Shown here piece by piece: positions 44,086-54,470 of a DNA stretch of 64,000 bases. Position numbers and translations under genes: made by a program. Positions within the stretch are counted from its first letter, which is position 1. Each line of letters begins with the position of its first letter. The notes under the pieces were generated by a model that was given only the letters and a program-made list of their open reading frames with translations, had not been told where the DNA came from and searched no databases. The DNA is from an uncultured Prevotellaceae bacterium (GTDB lineage: Bacteria > Bacteroidota > Bacteroidia > Bacteroidales > Bacteroidaceae): positions 88,265 to 152,264 of the forward strand of contig CAMIYC010000001.1 in NCBI GenBank assembly GCA_946402905.1, read 5' to 3'.

Positions 44086-45303
44086 ATGAAACCATACAAA
44101 GGTCCCACGTCAGAGCGGGAGCGGCATGTGATACTGGATGCCTTGCGGGGCTTTGCCCTTCTCGGCATTGCCTTGGCCAATTATCCAGAGTTTGCCCTGT
44201 GGACGTTTCTGTCCTCAGAGCAGCAGGCAGCACTGCCGACAGCCAATGCAGACCAAGTGGCAAGATATCTACAGTATCTGCTGATCGACGGCAAGTTCTA
44301 CACCATCTTTTCATTGCTCTTTGGAATCGGCTTTTCGCTGATCCTGCAGCGTCACAGCATTGCGCTCTTCCTGCGCCGGATGCTGATACTCGCTGTTATC
44401 GGATTCTGCCACATGATGTTTCTGTGGAGTGGTGACATCCTGCTACTCTATGCTGTGGGGGGTATGTTGCTCCCATTGTTTGTCAAGTTCAGCGACAAAG
44501 TACTGTTATGGATAGCAGCCACGCTTATCCTTCTTCCTGTAGGACTGGATGCCATGACAGAATTCCTTGGAGTGGACTTTGCCCGTCCGTTTTATGATGC
44601 ATGGTGGAATGCAGCTTCGGCACAGGGCATTACAGAAGAGAACTTCGCTTCATGGCTCCGCGATGTCCACAACTATTCAGGGATGTTCGCCTTTCTCATT
44701 CAGGGAGCCTTTGAGCGGACATGGGAGTTTGTCAGCGGCCATCGTCTGCCAAAGGTCCTGGGATTGTTTATCATAGGCTATCTCATCGGCAAGCATCGGC
44801 TGTATGCCCATTTGGCGACGCTGCCGTCAGGCAAGATATGCCGATGGTCTACCGTCATCGGTCTGCCCACATCTCTATTATACGCATGGAGTGCCACAGA
44901 CGGGCATCCTTGGGGACTCACCATCCATTCGTTGCTCTATGCCGCAAGTGTCATTCCGCTGGCCCTTGCCTATATCACAGGAATGTGTATGCTTTACGTC
45001 TACCGGCAGAAATCCCTACAGAATGTATTTGCTTATATGGCTGCTCCAGGCAGGATGGCACTTACAAACTATATCTCGCAGTCCATTGTCGGCATCATGC
45101 TTTTCTATGGACTGGGCTTGGGTCTCGGTACTACTTTTGGACTTGTAACCATTGAAATAACAGCAGTCTTGGTATTCTTCTTACAGATAGTTGTCAGCAC
45201 CTTTTGGCTCCGATACTTCTCTTTCGGACCCCTTGAATGGATATGGCGCATGCTGACCTACGGCCGCTACTTCAGAATCCAAAAACAGAAAAAGCAAAAA
45301 TAA
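44086..45303 (+). CDS. DUF418 family membrane protein
   Basis: A protein of 405 residues with about nine hydrophobic helices. The N-terminus (ERHVILDALRGFALLGIALAN) and the segments FYTIFSLLFGIGFSLIL and RMALTNYISQSIVGIM are those of DUF418/YeiB-like proteins, related to membrane acyltransferases (the LDALRG text resembles OafA-type). Function unproven; acylation of an envelope glycan is possible. No promoter box was recognised upstream. Confidence 0.85.
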   Translation: MKPYKGPTSERERHVILDALRGFALLGIALANYPEFALWTFLSSEQQAALPTANADQVARYLQYLLIDGKFYTIFSLLFGIGFSLILQRHSIALFLRRMLILAVIGFCHMMFLWSGDILLLYAVGGMLLPLFVKFSDKVLLWIAATLILLPVGLDAMTEFLGVDFARPFYDAWWNAASAQGITEENFASWLRDVHNYSGMFAFLIQGAFERTWEFVSGHRLPKVLGLFIIGYLIGKHRLYAHLATLPSGKICRWSTVIGLPTSLLYAWSATDGHPWGLTIHSLLYAASVIPLALAYITGMCMLYVYRQKSLQNVFAYMAAPGRMALTNYISQSIVGIMLFYGLGLGLGTTFGLVTIEITAVLVFFLQIVVSTFWLRYFSFGPLEWIWRMLTYGRYFRIQKQKKQK

Positions 45304-45371
45304 TAAGTGCAGAACTCCCGGATAAGAAAAAGAAAAGTAACATTTCTTTTTCTTATCTCTCACTTATTTCG

Positions 45372-45379
45372 TATATTTG
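45372..45379 (+). promoter_or_regulatory. -7 box TATATTTG of the C10 protease gene
   Basis: TATATTTG ends 17 bases before the ATG at 45396, a leader of only about 13 bases. It lies downstream of the DUF418 stop. Confidence 0.55.
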
Positions 45380-45395
45380 CAGAAACTACTACATC

Positions 45396-48300
45396 ATGAA
45401 ACGAATCAGTGTCTTACTACTATCCACCGTCATCACTTCAGGGACGATCTGTGCCAATCCCATTGACCGGCAGCGTGCAATAACACTCGCGAAAGACTAT
45501 ATAGAGAGTAGCCATACATTGGCCATCCAAGAGCCTGCAAACCTGCAACAGTCAGGCCAGGCGGCGCCACCCTATTACATCATCAGCCGAGGCAACGGCC
45601 AAGGCTATGTGATCGTATCCGGCGACGACTGTGTGCCCACCATTATCGGCTATGTGGAGAGCGGTGACTTCGACGAGAGAGAAGCTCCGCCACAACTTCT
45701 TGCCCTTCTCCGCCACTATGCCAACATCGTGACTACCCTTCGGAGAGAAGGACGCAACACGCCCTATCAACATAGCTCCATGAGAAATGCGGCACAAGCC
45801 ACTACACGTGTGAGCATTGCACCGATGCTTACGACACACTGGAAGCAAGACTCACCCTACAACGACAAAGTGCCCAAACTGGCCAACGGCGGTCGTTGCG
45901 CCGCCGGTTGTGTGGCCATCGCCGGCGGTCAAGTGTTTTACCACTGGCGACGAGACATGCCTGAAGCCGTGCCTGCCACCACTCCGACCTATGACTTCGG
46001 CGTGCCGGTGACATCAGAATACCAGATCGCCCATGGCACCCCGCTGAAATGGGACCTTATGTGCGATTCCTACTCCAACCAGCCCGCAGAATACCGCGAC
46101 GCTGTGGCCACTTTTGTGGCCGCCCTTGGCATGCAGACCTGGATGGAATACGGAGAGTCGTCGGGAGCTTACATCTGGAAGATCCCTTACGACCTTTACC
46201 AGCTGAACGCCAAACAAGCCAACAAAGACGACGGTTACACGGATGACAAATGGTCGGCCCTGATCTATGCCGATCTGCTGAAAGGGCACCCGCTGATATA
46301 CTCCGGCTATAACGACGACTGGGAAGGCCACGCTGTGGTCATTGACGGTTACAGAGCCAACGGCGACCTCTTCCACTTCAACTTCGGCTGGGGTGGTCAG
46401 GGCGACGGCTATTTCACCGTCTACGAGAGCGGCGACAACAACGTATCGTTTCCGAAGAGTCCGACGGTGATGTATGACATCTATCCTCTCAACCCCCACA
46501 AAGACGTGAGTATAGAACTGCCTAAAGCCGTCTATGCCAAAGCCACCAACGAGCTGACACTGAACGTGACCAACCGCTCTTCCCTGCCCTATTCGGGCAT
46601 CTACGTATTCTGCAACACCACCGGCAAGGTCCCCACCAGCCTGCAGTCGGCCCAGTCGTCGGACGAAGAGACCGTCTTTGAGACCGACCAGCCCCAAACC
46701 GTCTGCCTGACCATCAAGCCCACAGCCGCAGACACGTGTCACATCTTCGTCACAGACGCCCGTCTGAAAGTACTTGCCAGCAAGAAAGTGGTGGCCATAA
46801 CCGGCGAGACCCGCCTGTATGCCCAGTCGATCACCATCAATGGCAGCAGCGATACCGAGTCGCATGGTCCGGACAACTATTCGGTCGTATACAACAAGAA
46901 AGCCACTGCCACCGCCGTCATCCGCAACAAGGGAGCAGCGGGCTACGAAGGAAGCCTGCAGGCCGACATCTACGAGACCAGCGACGAAGGTGAGACATGG
47001 CACTATACAGGCTACCGTGCAGGTAGCATCAAGGTGCCAGCCCTGTCGTCCGCAGAGGTGACCTTCAACCTCACCAAGTCATCATCACTCCCCTTGGAGT
47101 CAGACAAATTCTACAGAATATCCCTGCATCCGCTGACCCGTGTGGGCAAAGACACCCTGCATCTCGAATCGATGAGCGACACCGCACAATACTTTACACT
47201 AAAAGGAACCGACCTGAAAGTGGAGGGATACGAGAACAGGATGCTCACCCTCTCCGGACACTGGGACCCGACCCAATTTTACTCGATGTCCTTCGCCGGC
47301 AGCTCCGCCTATGCAGATGCTGTGGGATATGACCTGACACAAGTGGAGAGCATCGGCGACATCGTTCAGACCGAGGCCAACCCCAATGCGCTCTTCTACG
47401 TGGCAGACGGTTCGCTGGCCCATGGAGTCAATGTCGTGAAAGGAGGTCGCTGCGAAGACCTTCGGCTGACAGCCGGACATGACTTCCAGCCCACCGACAG
47501 TTTCCGTGCCAGCCGTGCGCAGATCAGCATCAACGGTGTCCCCGCCAGATGGCATCTGCTGACGACTCCCTTCAATGCCACAATTCCCGACGGCATGATC
47601 GCCCGTGAAATCACCGGCCATTCCGCCTCTGGCATCAGCAACAGGACCACAGATGTGAAGACACTGGAAGCCGGCAAGACCTATATGGTCATGACCTCCA
47701 GCGACAAGAATATCTTCATCAATGGCAAAGAAACCGACATACTGGCCTCTCCCGTGGAAAACGCAGACACTGCCGTAGTGGGCACATATACCACCATCGA
47801 CGCGCCGGAGCGCTCCTTTGTACTGAATGACAACGAAAACCAGTTTTTTGATTTCGCGACTGAAGGCACACAGATCGAAGCCCTGCGCGGCTATCTGTCA
47901 GCCACCAACCTGACCAGCCGCTTCCAGGCCAACTCCAATACGACCAAAGACCCTGCCTATCAGGCACTGGCCCGTGCCATCCAACAAGCCTATGCCATAC
48001 TGTACAAATACCAGTCTATCGTCAGGGCTGACGCCTTCGACACCTATCTGGCCACCATTCAGGAAGCGGAATGGGAATTCACCCACCGTGACGAAAGTAG
48101 TCTCACCTACGCACAGAAGATACAGAACTACGCCACACAACTGCTCGCCCTTGGCGAGAGCTACAAACAAGACGTAGACGACGTGGGACTCATGGAAATC
48201 GACTTCACCTCCATGATCAAGAACCCATCCTTTGAGCAGAAATCCACGATCGGCTGGTCTCTGACCACACCGCTGAATCCCTCCAGCACCTCGTCGTCAG

Positions 48301-48869
48301 CTGCCCGCATCGTGTCCAATTCCTCGCTTAGTTACTACTGCGCCGACACCGACGGCGGATACCTGCTGAACAACAGTTATACCTACACAAATAGCGAAGG
48401 CGAGAAAGAATTAATGGGAGTGGGCATCTCACAGGAACTGGAGGGACTATTGCCCGGCTACTATCGCCTCTCGGCCTTGGTTGCCTCAGACGAAGGCAAC
48501 AAGATCACGCTCTTCGCTGACACGCTGACCTCCACAACGACCAGCCACCCCGCCGGCAAGCACTATCTGAAAGAAGTGGCCATAGAAAACATCCCCGTCT
48601 TTGCATCCGAAGACGAGGCCACGGGCACCCTGACCATCGGTGTAGAGGCAGGCACCTGGTATAAAGCCGACCGTTTCAGACTCATATACACAGGCTCTCC
48701 CACCAGTCGGCAAGAAGAAAGCGACGGAATCACTACCACCATCTACCCACCCCGCTCTCATCGTGACGGAATATTCACCATAGAGGGACAGCGTGTCGAC
48801 CACATCAGCCAGCCCGGCATTTATATTATCAACGGAAAGAAATATGTCAAGAAATCCCAATCACACTAA
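45396..48869 (+). CDS. Secreted C10 (streptopain-type) cysteine protease
   Basis: A protein of 1157 residues with a signal peptide (MKRISVLLLSTVITSGTICA). A Spi-like propeptide (about 20-130) precedes the protease: the catalytic Cys is in GGRCAAGCVAIAGGQ (Cys172) and the His in WEGHAVVIDGY (His312), with GWGGQGDGYF after it. Beyond 360 come beta-rich repeats, a jelly-roll-like domain (IKNPSFEQKSTIGW, about 940-1110) and a C-terminal tail GIFTIEGQRV...GIYIINGKKYVKK of the kind seen on many Prevotella secreted proteins. The ATG at 45396 is chosen by the promoter and signal peptide. A host-protein degrading role is inferred. Confidence 0.87.
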   Translation: MKRISVLLLSTVITSGTICANPIDRQRAITLAKDYIESSHTLAIQEPANLQQSGQAAPPYYIISRGNGQGYVIVSGDDCVPTIIGYVESGDFDEREAPPQLLALLRHYANIVTTLRREGRNTPYQHSSMRNAAQATTRVSIAPMLTTHWKQDSPYNDKVPKLANGGRCAAGCVAIAGGQVFYHWRRDMPEAVPATTPTYDFGVPVTSEYQIAHGTPLKWDLMCDSYSNQPAEYRDAVATFVAALGMQTWMEYGESSGAYIWKIPYDLYQLNAKQANKDDGYTDDKWSALIYADLLKGHPLIYSGYNDDWEGHAVVIDGYRANGDLFHFNFGWGGQGDGYFTVYESGDNNVSFPKSPTVMYDIYPLNPHKDVSIELPKAVYAKATNELTLNVTNRSSLPYSGIYVFCNTTGKVPTSLQSAQSSDEETVFETDQPQTVCLTIKPTAADTCHIFVTDARLKVLASKKVVAITGETRLYAQSITINGSSDTESHGPDNYSVVYNKKATATAVIRNKGAAGYEGSLQADIYETSDEGETWHYTGYRAGSIKVPALSSAEVTFNLTKSSSLPLESDKFYRISLHPLTRVGKDTLHLESMSDTAQYFTLKGTDLKVEGYENRMLTLSGHWDPTQFYSMSFAGSSAYADAVGYDLTQVESIGDIVQTEANPNALFYVADGSLAHGVNVVKGGRCEDLRLTAGHDFQPTDSFRASRAQISINGVPARWHLLTTPFNATIPDGMIAREITGHSASGISNRTTDVKTLEAGKTYMVMTSSDKNIFINGKETDILASPVENADTAVVGTYTTIDAPERSFVLNDNENQFFDFATEGTQIEALRGYLSATNLTSRFQANSNTTKDPAYQALARAIQQAYAILYKYQSIVRADAFDTYLATIQEAEWEFTHRDESSLTYAQKIQNYATQLLALGESYKQDVDDVGLMEIDFTSMIKNPSFEQKSTIGWSLTTPLNPSSTSSSAARIVSNSSLSYYCADTDGGYLLNNSYTYTNSEGEKELMGVGISQELEGLLPGYYRLSALVASDEGNKITLFADTLTSTTTSHPAGKHYLKEVAIENIPVFASEDEATGTLTIGVEAGTWYKADRFRLIYTGSPTSRQEESDGITTTIYPPRSHRDGIFTIEGQRVDHISQPGIYIINGKKYVKKSQSH

Positions 48870-51495
48870 ATCCAAGAATACATCTGGCCTCCAGTCTACG
48901 ACCAGGTGCATGGTCACTCAACTATTGATGTCAGCCATCATCATGTTATGGATGTGTACAGGCATCAGGGCACAAGTGTCATTCGGTCATGCCACACCCT
49001 TCAACGATGGATGGCGCTTTGCCCTGACAGGCACCGACTGGCGTGCCCCCTCTCAGGGTAATCCCGCCGTGGAAGCTGTCTCTAAAGGGCTGCCAGCCTC
49101 CTCTGCCGACCGTGAACGCAACAAAGCGGCCTCAACCTTCGACGACTCAGCCGCCAGGACACCTGATTTCGACGACTCACGCTGGCGCACCCTACAACTC
49201 CCCCACGACTGGTCGGTGGAGCATCCGATGTCGCCCGACCTCTATTCCTGCACAGGCTATCTCCCGGGTGGCGTGGGATGGTATCGCAAACATTTCACGC
49301 TCGCACAGCTGTCAGGGGGAGACAGCGCGGATGAAGACACCCAGTGGTGGGTGTATTTTGAGGGCATCTACAACCGTGCCGAGGTCTATCTCAACGGCCA
49401 TCTGTTGGGCATGCGTCCCAACGGCTATGCCTCCGTGCTCTACGACATGACTCCCTGGATGAACCGCAATGGCGACAACGTGCTTGCCGTGCGCGTAGAC
49501 CATTCCCGGCAGGCCGACTCGCGCTGGTATACCGGCAGCGGCATCTACCGCCCGGTATGGCTGGTGCGCTCCGGCCCTGTACACTTGGCTCAATGGGGCA
49601 GTGCGTGGCGGCTAAAACAGCTCAGCAAGGGGGTTGCCACCATCGAGGTAGACGTAGAGACCACGACGGCCCCAGGCTACACCAAGGCCGGTGTCCCGCT
49701 GAAGGCCTTTGTCTCCATCGATGACGCCCAAGGACGGCAAGTAGCCCATGGACAGACAGCCATCGGCAGCAAAGACCTCAAGACCCTTAGGCTAAAGATA
49801 CGGCAGCCCCAGCTTTGGAATGTAGGAAAGGGCTATCTGTATACCGTACATACACGCCTGCAGGATACGAGCACAGGAGCCATCATCGACAGCAGTGAGA
49901 TGCGCATGGGACTCAGGACGCTCCGCTTCGACCCCGACAAAGGATTCTCCATTAATGGCGTGAACATGAAAGTGAAAGGCGTGTGCCTGCATCATGACGC
50001 TGGCGTGCTGGGAGCCGTCGTGCCCCGCGACGTATGGGAGCGCCGTCTGGTCAATCTGCAGTCGATTGGTGTGAACGCCATCCGCATGAGTCACAACCCT
50101 CAGGCTCCCGTGGTCTACGACCTGTGCGACTCACTGGGGCTGCTTGTCATGGACGAGGCCAGCGACGAGTGGGAATTTCCCAAGCGTAAGTGGCTGGAAG
50201 GATGGAACCGGGGCGAGCCAGGATACGAGGGTTCGTACGATTTCTTTGAGGAATGGATAGAACGCGACGTCGCCGACATGGTGCGCCGAGACCGCAACCA
50301 CCCCTGCGTCTTTCTCTGGTCTATCGGCAATGAGGTAGACTACCCCAACGACCCTTACACCCATCCCGTGCTCAATGGCAGCAGCATCACCCAGCCGATG
50401 TATGGCGGCTATAAGCCCGACCAGCCCGACGCCCAGCGGATAGGCCGCATAGCAGAGCGGCTGACACGCATCGTAAAGACTATCGACAGCAGCCGCCCCA
50501 CGACAGGTGCCTTGGCCGGCGTGGTGATGTCCAACGAGACCACCTACCCCCAGGCGGTCGACGTGGTAGGATACAACTACACCGAAAGCAGATATGAGGA
50601 AGACCACCGCACCTATCCCCGCCGTGTGATCTATGGCTCGGAAAACCGCCACGACCTCGAAGCCTGGCGGGCTGTAGAGCAGCACGACTTCATCTTCGGG
50701 CAGTTTCTATGGACCGGCATCGACTATCTGGGAGAGAGCGGAGCCTGGCCGGCACGCGGCTCATCACCAGGTCTGCTCGATCTGAAAGGCGAGCGCAAGC
50801 CACTGGGATGGTGGAGGGCATCGCTCTGGAGCGACACCCCCGTATGCTACATCGGCACCTACCCCATACCGTCGGACAATGACCGCAGAGGCCGTCAAAG
50901 GCGGCGTGCCCCAGGAGTGTCGATCTATGCCCAGGACACATGGAATTACAGCGATGGTCAGACGATACGTGTGGTGTGTATGACCAACCAAGAAAGTGCA
51001 CGGCTGACCCTCGACGGCAAAGAAATAGCAGCCCCCAAGATGAAAGACAAAGACACGGGAGTGATATGGTGGGACATACCATATCATGCTGGAACACTCC
51101 GAGCAGAAGCACTTGGCTCAAAAGGCGAAGTCGTGGCTTCGTATGAGATAGAGACCAGCGGAAGGCCAGTGTCGCTGAAGCTGTCGACAGACAAGACCAC
51201 GCTATCGGGTCCCGGACGTGTGGCGCATGTCGTCATTGAGGTGACAGACTCTGAAGGCAGGGCTGTCACCATGTCAGACAACGAGATATCAGTGCGTGTG
51301 ACCGGCTCAGGCCGTTTGCTCGGGCTTGAAGGAGGCGACATGAGCGACACAAGCAATCTGCGTGACTGGCGCCAACGCGTAGTACGCGGCAGGCTCCTTG
51401 CTTATGTAGAAGCGACCCAAGACCAGGGCTCGGTCACCATCAGCGTGGAGTCGCCCCTGCTCGATGCCGCAGAACTCACGATACCCATAAAATAA
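48844..51495 (+). CDS. GH2 family glycosidase, beta-galactosidase-like
   Basis: A protein of 883 residues (or 861 from an ATG at 48910). Order: hydrophobic export segment (LLMSAIIMLWMCTG), GH2 sugar-binding domain (to about 240), Ig-like domain (to about 345), TIM barrel (about 350-650) with acid/base Glu in LWSIGNEVDY (Glu497) and nucleophile Glu in IYGSENRHD (Glu600), then DUF4982-like and Ig-like C-terminal domains. It should release terminal beta-linked galactose or a similar sugar. The first ATG overlaps the protease gene by 26 bases and gives a basic n-region; the later ATG leaves a 40-base gap. Specificity unknown. Confidence 0.9.
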   Translation: MSRNPNHTKSKNTSGLQSTTRCMVTQLLMSAIIMLWMCTGIRAQVSFGHATPFNDGWRFALTGTDWRAPSQGNPAVEAVSKGLPASSADRERNKAASTFDDSAARTPDFDDSRWRTLQLPHDWSVEHPMSPDLYSCTGYLPGGVGWYRKHFTLAQLSGGDSADEDTQWWVYFEGIYNRAEVYLNGHLLGMRPNGYASVLYDMTPWMNRNGDNVLAVRVDHSRQADSRWYTGSGIYRPVWLVRSGPVHLAQWGSAWRLKQLSKGVATIEVDVETTTAPGYTKAGVPLKAFVSIDDAQGRQVAHGQTAIGSKDLKTLRLKIRQPQLWNVGKGYLYTVHTRLQDTSTGAIIDSSEMRMGLRTLRFDPDKGFSINGVNMKVKGVCLHHDAGVLGAVVPRDVWERRLVNLQSIGVNAIRMSHNPQAPVVYDLCDSLGLLVMDEASDEWEFPKRKWLEGWNRGEPGYEGSYDFFEEWIERDVADMVRRDRNHPCVFLWSIGNEVDYPNDPYTHPVLNGSSITQPMYGGYKPDQPDAQRIGRIAERLTRIVKTIDSSRPTTGALAGVVMSNETTYPQAVDVVGYNYTESRYEEDHRTYPRRVIYGSENRHDLEAWRAVEQHDFIFGQFLWTGIDYLGESGAWPARGSSPGLLDLKGERKPLGWWRASLWSDTPVCYIGTYPIPSDNDRRGRQRRRAPGVSIYAQDTWNYSDGQTIRVVCMTNQESARLTLDGKEIAAPKMKDKDTGVIWWDIPYHAGTLRAEALGSKGEVVASYEIETSGRPVSLKLSTDKTTLSGPGRVAHVVIEVTDSEGRAVTMSDNEISVRVTGSGRLLGLEGGDMSDTSNLRDWRQRVVRGRLLAYVEATQDQGSVTISVESPLLDAAELTIPIK

Positions 51496-51499
51496 GGAA

Positions 51500-51533
51500 A
51501 GCGCCGCTGCTTGTCAGGTCAAGCAGCGGCGCT
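51500..51533. terminator. Bidirectional terminator between GH2 and galE
   Basis: AGCGCCGCTGCTT and AAGCAGCGGCGCT pair around GTCAGGTC; it serves both convergent units. Confidence 0.85.
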
Positions 51534-51570
51534 TCTATCTTTTTACTGCCATCGGCAGTCACACTTCATA

Positions 51571-52608
51571 TCACATGATGCCATCCTCACGCAGTTTCTT
51601 CTGCCATTTCCAGGCAGAAGCCAGCACGTCGGCAATAGGAGTGTCAGCCTTCCATCCCAACACTTTGTTGGCCTTGTCGACATTACCCCATACTTTCTCG
51701 ATGTCACCCTCGCGGCGTGGTGCGTACTTCCAGTTGACTTTCACGCCTGTGGCCTTCTCGAAGCCTTCCACTACCTCAAGTGTGCTAAGTCCGGTACCCG
51801 TGCCGATATTGAAGATCTCAACAGGATCGGTGTCCTGGTCGAGCACACGTGCCATGGCAGCCACATGAGCCTTTGCCAGATCGACCACATAGATATAGTC
51901 GCGGATGCAGGTGCCGTCGGGGGTATTGTAGTCATTGCCGAAAATTTTCAGCTCTTTCCTTATACCGATGGCCGTCTGTGTGACAAACGGAATAAGATTC
52001 ATGGGCACTCCATTGGGCAATTCGCCGATCAATGCAGACGGATGAGCTCCGATGGGGTTGAAATAACGGAGTATGACCGACTTGATCTTGGCTCCACTAT
52101 GGATATAGTCCTGGATAATCTCCTCATTGATTTGCTTGGTGTTGCCGTAAGGACTGAGTGCCTTCTGTATGGGAGCCTGTTCGGTGACCGGCAGATTCTC
52201 AGGAGTAGGCTGTCCGTAGACCGTGCAGCTGGAAGAGAATATGATGCCCTTGACATCATATTTTGGCATCAGTTCCAGGAGATTGATAAGGCTGTTGAGA
52301 TTGTTACGATAATAGAGCAACGGTTTCTCCACGCTCTCTCCCACGGCCTTGCTGGCTGCGAAATGGATGATACCCTCTATCTTAGGATATTTGACAAAGA
52401 CCGCCTCCAATGCTTTCAGGTCGCAACAGTCGACCTGCTCAAAAGCCGGACGTATCCCCGTGATTTTCTCTATACCATCAATCACCTCCACTTTAGAGTT
52501 GGAGAGATTGTCGACGATGACCACATCGTAGCCAGCCTGCTGAAGTTCGACTGTGGTATGAGAGCCGATGAAGCCCGTACCACCAGTAACCAATATTGTC
52601 TGTTTCAT
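51571..52608 (-). CDS. galE: UDP-glucose 4-epimerase GalE
   Basis: A protein of 345 residues. The NAD loop is VTGGTGFIGSHT; Ser in FSSSCTVYG and Tyr154-x3-Lys158 (SPYGNTK) are the catalytic set. It interconverts UDP-galactose and UDP-glucose, possibly also the N-acetyl forms. It lies 33 bases after rnfA with no promoter box between, so it may be read as the last gene of the rnf transcript. UDP-Gal supply fits the adjacent glycan genes. Confidence 0.94.
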   Translation of the reverse strand: MKQTILVTGGTGFIGSHTTVELQQAGYDVVIVDNLSNSKVEVIDGIEKITGIRPAFEQVDCCDLKALEAVFVKYPKIEGIIHFAASKAVGESVEKPLLYYRNNLNSLINLLELMPKYDVKGIIFSSSCTVYGQPTPENLPVTEQAPIQKALSPYGNTKQINEEIIQDYIHSGAKIKSVILRYFNPIGAHPSALIGELPNGVPMNLIPFVTQTAIGIRKELKIFGNDYNTPDGTCIRDYIYVVDLAKAHVAAMARVLDQDTDPVEIFNIGTGTGLSTLEVVEGFEKATGVKVNWKYAPRREGDIEKVWGNVDKANKVLGWKADTPIADVLASAWKWQKKLREDGIM

Positions 52609-52641
52609 TATAATTAAGATGTTATAGTTTAATGATGCTTT

Positions 52642-53244
52642 TTAGTCCAGACCGAAGAGTGTCCTCAATCCGCCGTCCACACCTGAGAAGCCCATGAAAG
52701 CCAGGCTGAGCAAACCGGCAGTGACAAGGACGATCGACATGCCGCTCATGCCCTTGGGTATCTTGACCAACGCGAGTTGCTCGCGGATACCGGCGAAGAC
52801 ACAAAGTGCAAGAGCGAAACCAATAGCGGTGGAAAATGCATAGACGACCGACTCGAGCAGACTGAAGTCTTTCTGTATGACAAGAATGGCTACTCCAAGC
52901 ACAGCACAGTTGGTGGTGATCAGAGGCAAGAAGATACCCAGAGCCTGATAGAGCGAAGGAGACACCTTCTTGAGGATAATCTCCACCATCTGCACCAAGG
53001 AGGCGATGACCAGGATGAAAGCCAGTGTCTGTAGATACTGCAGGCCGAAAGGCTCGAGCAAGTATTTCTGTACCAAGAATGTGACTATGGTGGCCAGCGT
53101 CATCACAAAGGCGACAGCCCCTCCCATACCCAGTGCTGTGTCTATTTTCTTGGAAACCCCAAGAAACGGACAGATGCCCAGGAATTGTGACAACACGATG
53201 TTGTTCACAAAGATAGCCGATATGAATATTAACAAGTATTCCAT
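52642..53244 (-). CDS. rnfA: Rnf complex subunit RnfA
   Basis: A membrane protein of 200 residues with six helices; [20 protein letters not shown] and [12 protein letters not shown] are family signatures (conserved Cys and Asn of the RnfA/NqrE fold, where an intramembrane 2Fe-2S site lies). Part of rseC-rnfBCDGEA; 2 bases after rnfE. Confidence 0.95.
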   Translation of the reverse strand: MEYLLIFISAIFVNNIVLSQFLGICPFLGVSKKIDTALGMGGAVAFVMTLATIVTFLVQKYLLEPFGLQYLQTLAFILVIASLVQMVEIILKKVSPSLYQALGIFLPLITTNCAVLGVAILVIQKDFSLLESVVYAFSTAIGFALALCVFAGIREQLALVKIPKGMSGMSIVLVTAGLLSLAFMGFSGVDGGLRTLFGLD

Positions 53245-53246
53245 AA

Positions 53247-53831
53247 TTACACTTTCCTTATTTTATTGACAATAGCGATGAGGTAACCCAGAGTGATGAA
53301 TGCTCCCGGAGGCAGCACGAACACCAGGATATTGAGAGTCTCTGGCAAGAGTGCGACCCCGAAGAGCGACCCTGCTCCAAGAAGCTCGCGCACCATACCC
53401 AGAAGAGTCAGTGCGAAGGTGAAACCCAATCCGATACCGATACCGTCGAAAAGGCTTGCCACGGGTGTGTTTTTACAGGCGAAAGCCTCGGCCCTTCCGA
53501 GAATGATACAATTGACCACAATCAAGGGTATAAAGAGTCCGAGAGCCTTGTCTACATCGGGCAGATAAGCCTTGATACACATCTGCAGCACTGTGACAAA
53601 CGATGCGATGACCACAATGAATACAGGTATACGCACCTTGTCGGGTGTGATTGACTTGATGCATGAGATAACCACGTTGGAACAGATGAGCACAAACATG
53701 GTGGCCAGTCCCATGGAGAGACCATTGATGGCAGAAGTGGTGGTCGCCAAAGTGGGACACATGCCAAGCATGAGGACGAAGGTCGGATTTTCCTTGATCA
53801 GTCCGTTGATAAAGATTTTCATATTACTCAT
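53247..53831 (-). CDS. rnfE: Rnf complex subunit RnfE
   Basis: A membrane protein of 194 residues with six helices, sister fold of Rnf[21 protein letters not shown] and [16 protein letters not shown] carry the conserved cysteines and Asn. The ATG (M1 or M4) lies 15 bases after rnfG. Confidence 0.94.
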   Translation of the reverse strand: MSNMKIFINGLIKENPTFVLMLGMCPTLATTTSAINGLSMGLATMFVLICSNVVISCIKSITPDKVRIPVFIVVIASFVTVLQMCIKAYLPDVDKALGLFIPLIVVNCIILGRAEAFACKNTPVASLFDGIGIGLGFTFALTLLGMVRELLGAGSLFGVALLPETLNILVFVLPPGAFITLGYLIAIVNKIRKV

Positions 53832-53846
53832 AGTAGGTGTCCTTTC

Positions 53847-54470
53847 TTATTTTAGTGCCACTTTCTTAGTCGCTCCGCTTTTGGCGTCGGCGTTTTTATT
53901 CACGTATACATTGTATGCCTGGTTGACGGCATTGAGGAAAGCCCTTGAGGTGATGGTCGACGCCGTGATGGCATCCACCTCTCCACCATCCTTGCTGACA
54001 GAAAGCGGGGTGGACGGATTCTTTCCGATAATATCGCCTTTGGCGCCTTTCTGAAACCAAGTGTCGGCCTTTGCTCCAAGCCCCGGAGTCTCGGCATGCG
54101 CCAGCAAGGTATATCCCAGAATGTCACCGGCAGGGCTGAATCCTACCAGTATTTTCAAGTCGCCTCCGAAGCCCATTGTAGTGCTTTCGACAGCAGCTCC
54201 CAGTTCCTTTCCCTGCTGGTCGGAAGCCTTGTGGATGATAAACTCGAAAGGTTTGCCACCTATCTCCTCTACGATGGTGTCATTGGCAGTGACAGTGAGG
54301 TTGTCTGTACACATCACCGTCTTAATACCGTCAGCCAGTGCTTTCTCCGCCTGCAGGCTGATAGGGCCTTCAGTGACGTGATTGACCGCTGCCAGCAGTC
54401 CACCCATGATGAGGGCCACGCCCACGAGCACAAGCACCATATTCAATAATGTTGACTCCAGCTTTTTCAT
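53847..54470 (-). CDS. rnfG: Rnf complex subunit RnfG (FMN-binding)
   Basis: A protein of 207 residues: one N-terminal membrane helix (MVLVLVGVALIMGGLLAAV) and a periplasmic FMN-binding domain. The flavin-attachment motif is DAITASTIT where most family members have SGATIT; the acceptor Thr is kept. It overlaps rnfD by ATGA. Confidence 0.93.
   Translation of the reverse strand: MKKLESTLLNMVLVLVGVALIMGGLLAAVNHVTEGPISLQAEKALADGIKTVMCTDNLTVTANDTIVEEIGGKPFEFIIHKASDQQGKELGAAVESTTMGFGGDLKILVGFSPAGDILGYTLLAHAETPGLGAKADTWFQKGAKGDIIGKNPSTPLSVSKDGGEVDAITASTITSRAFLNAVNQAYNVYVNKNADAKSGATKKVALK

Noticed and set aside
51511..52617. A 368-codon plus-strand frame opposite galE, and similar frames opposite secA, the C10 protease and DUF2723 genes.
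   Set aside because: Each mirrors a well-supported gene and has no start site, promoter or recognisable family.
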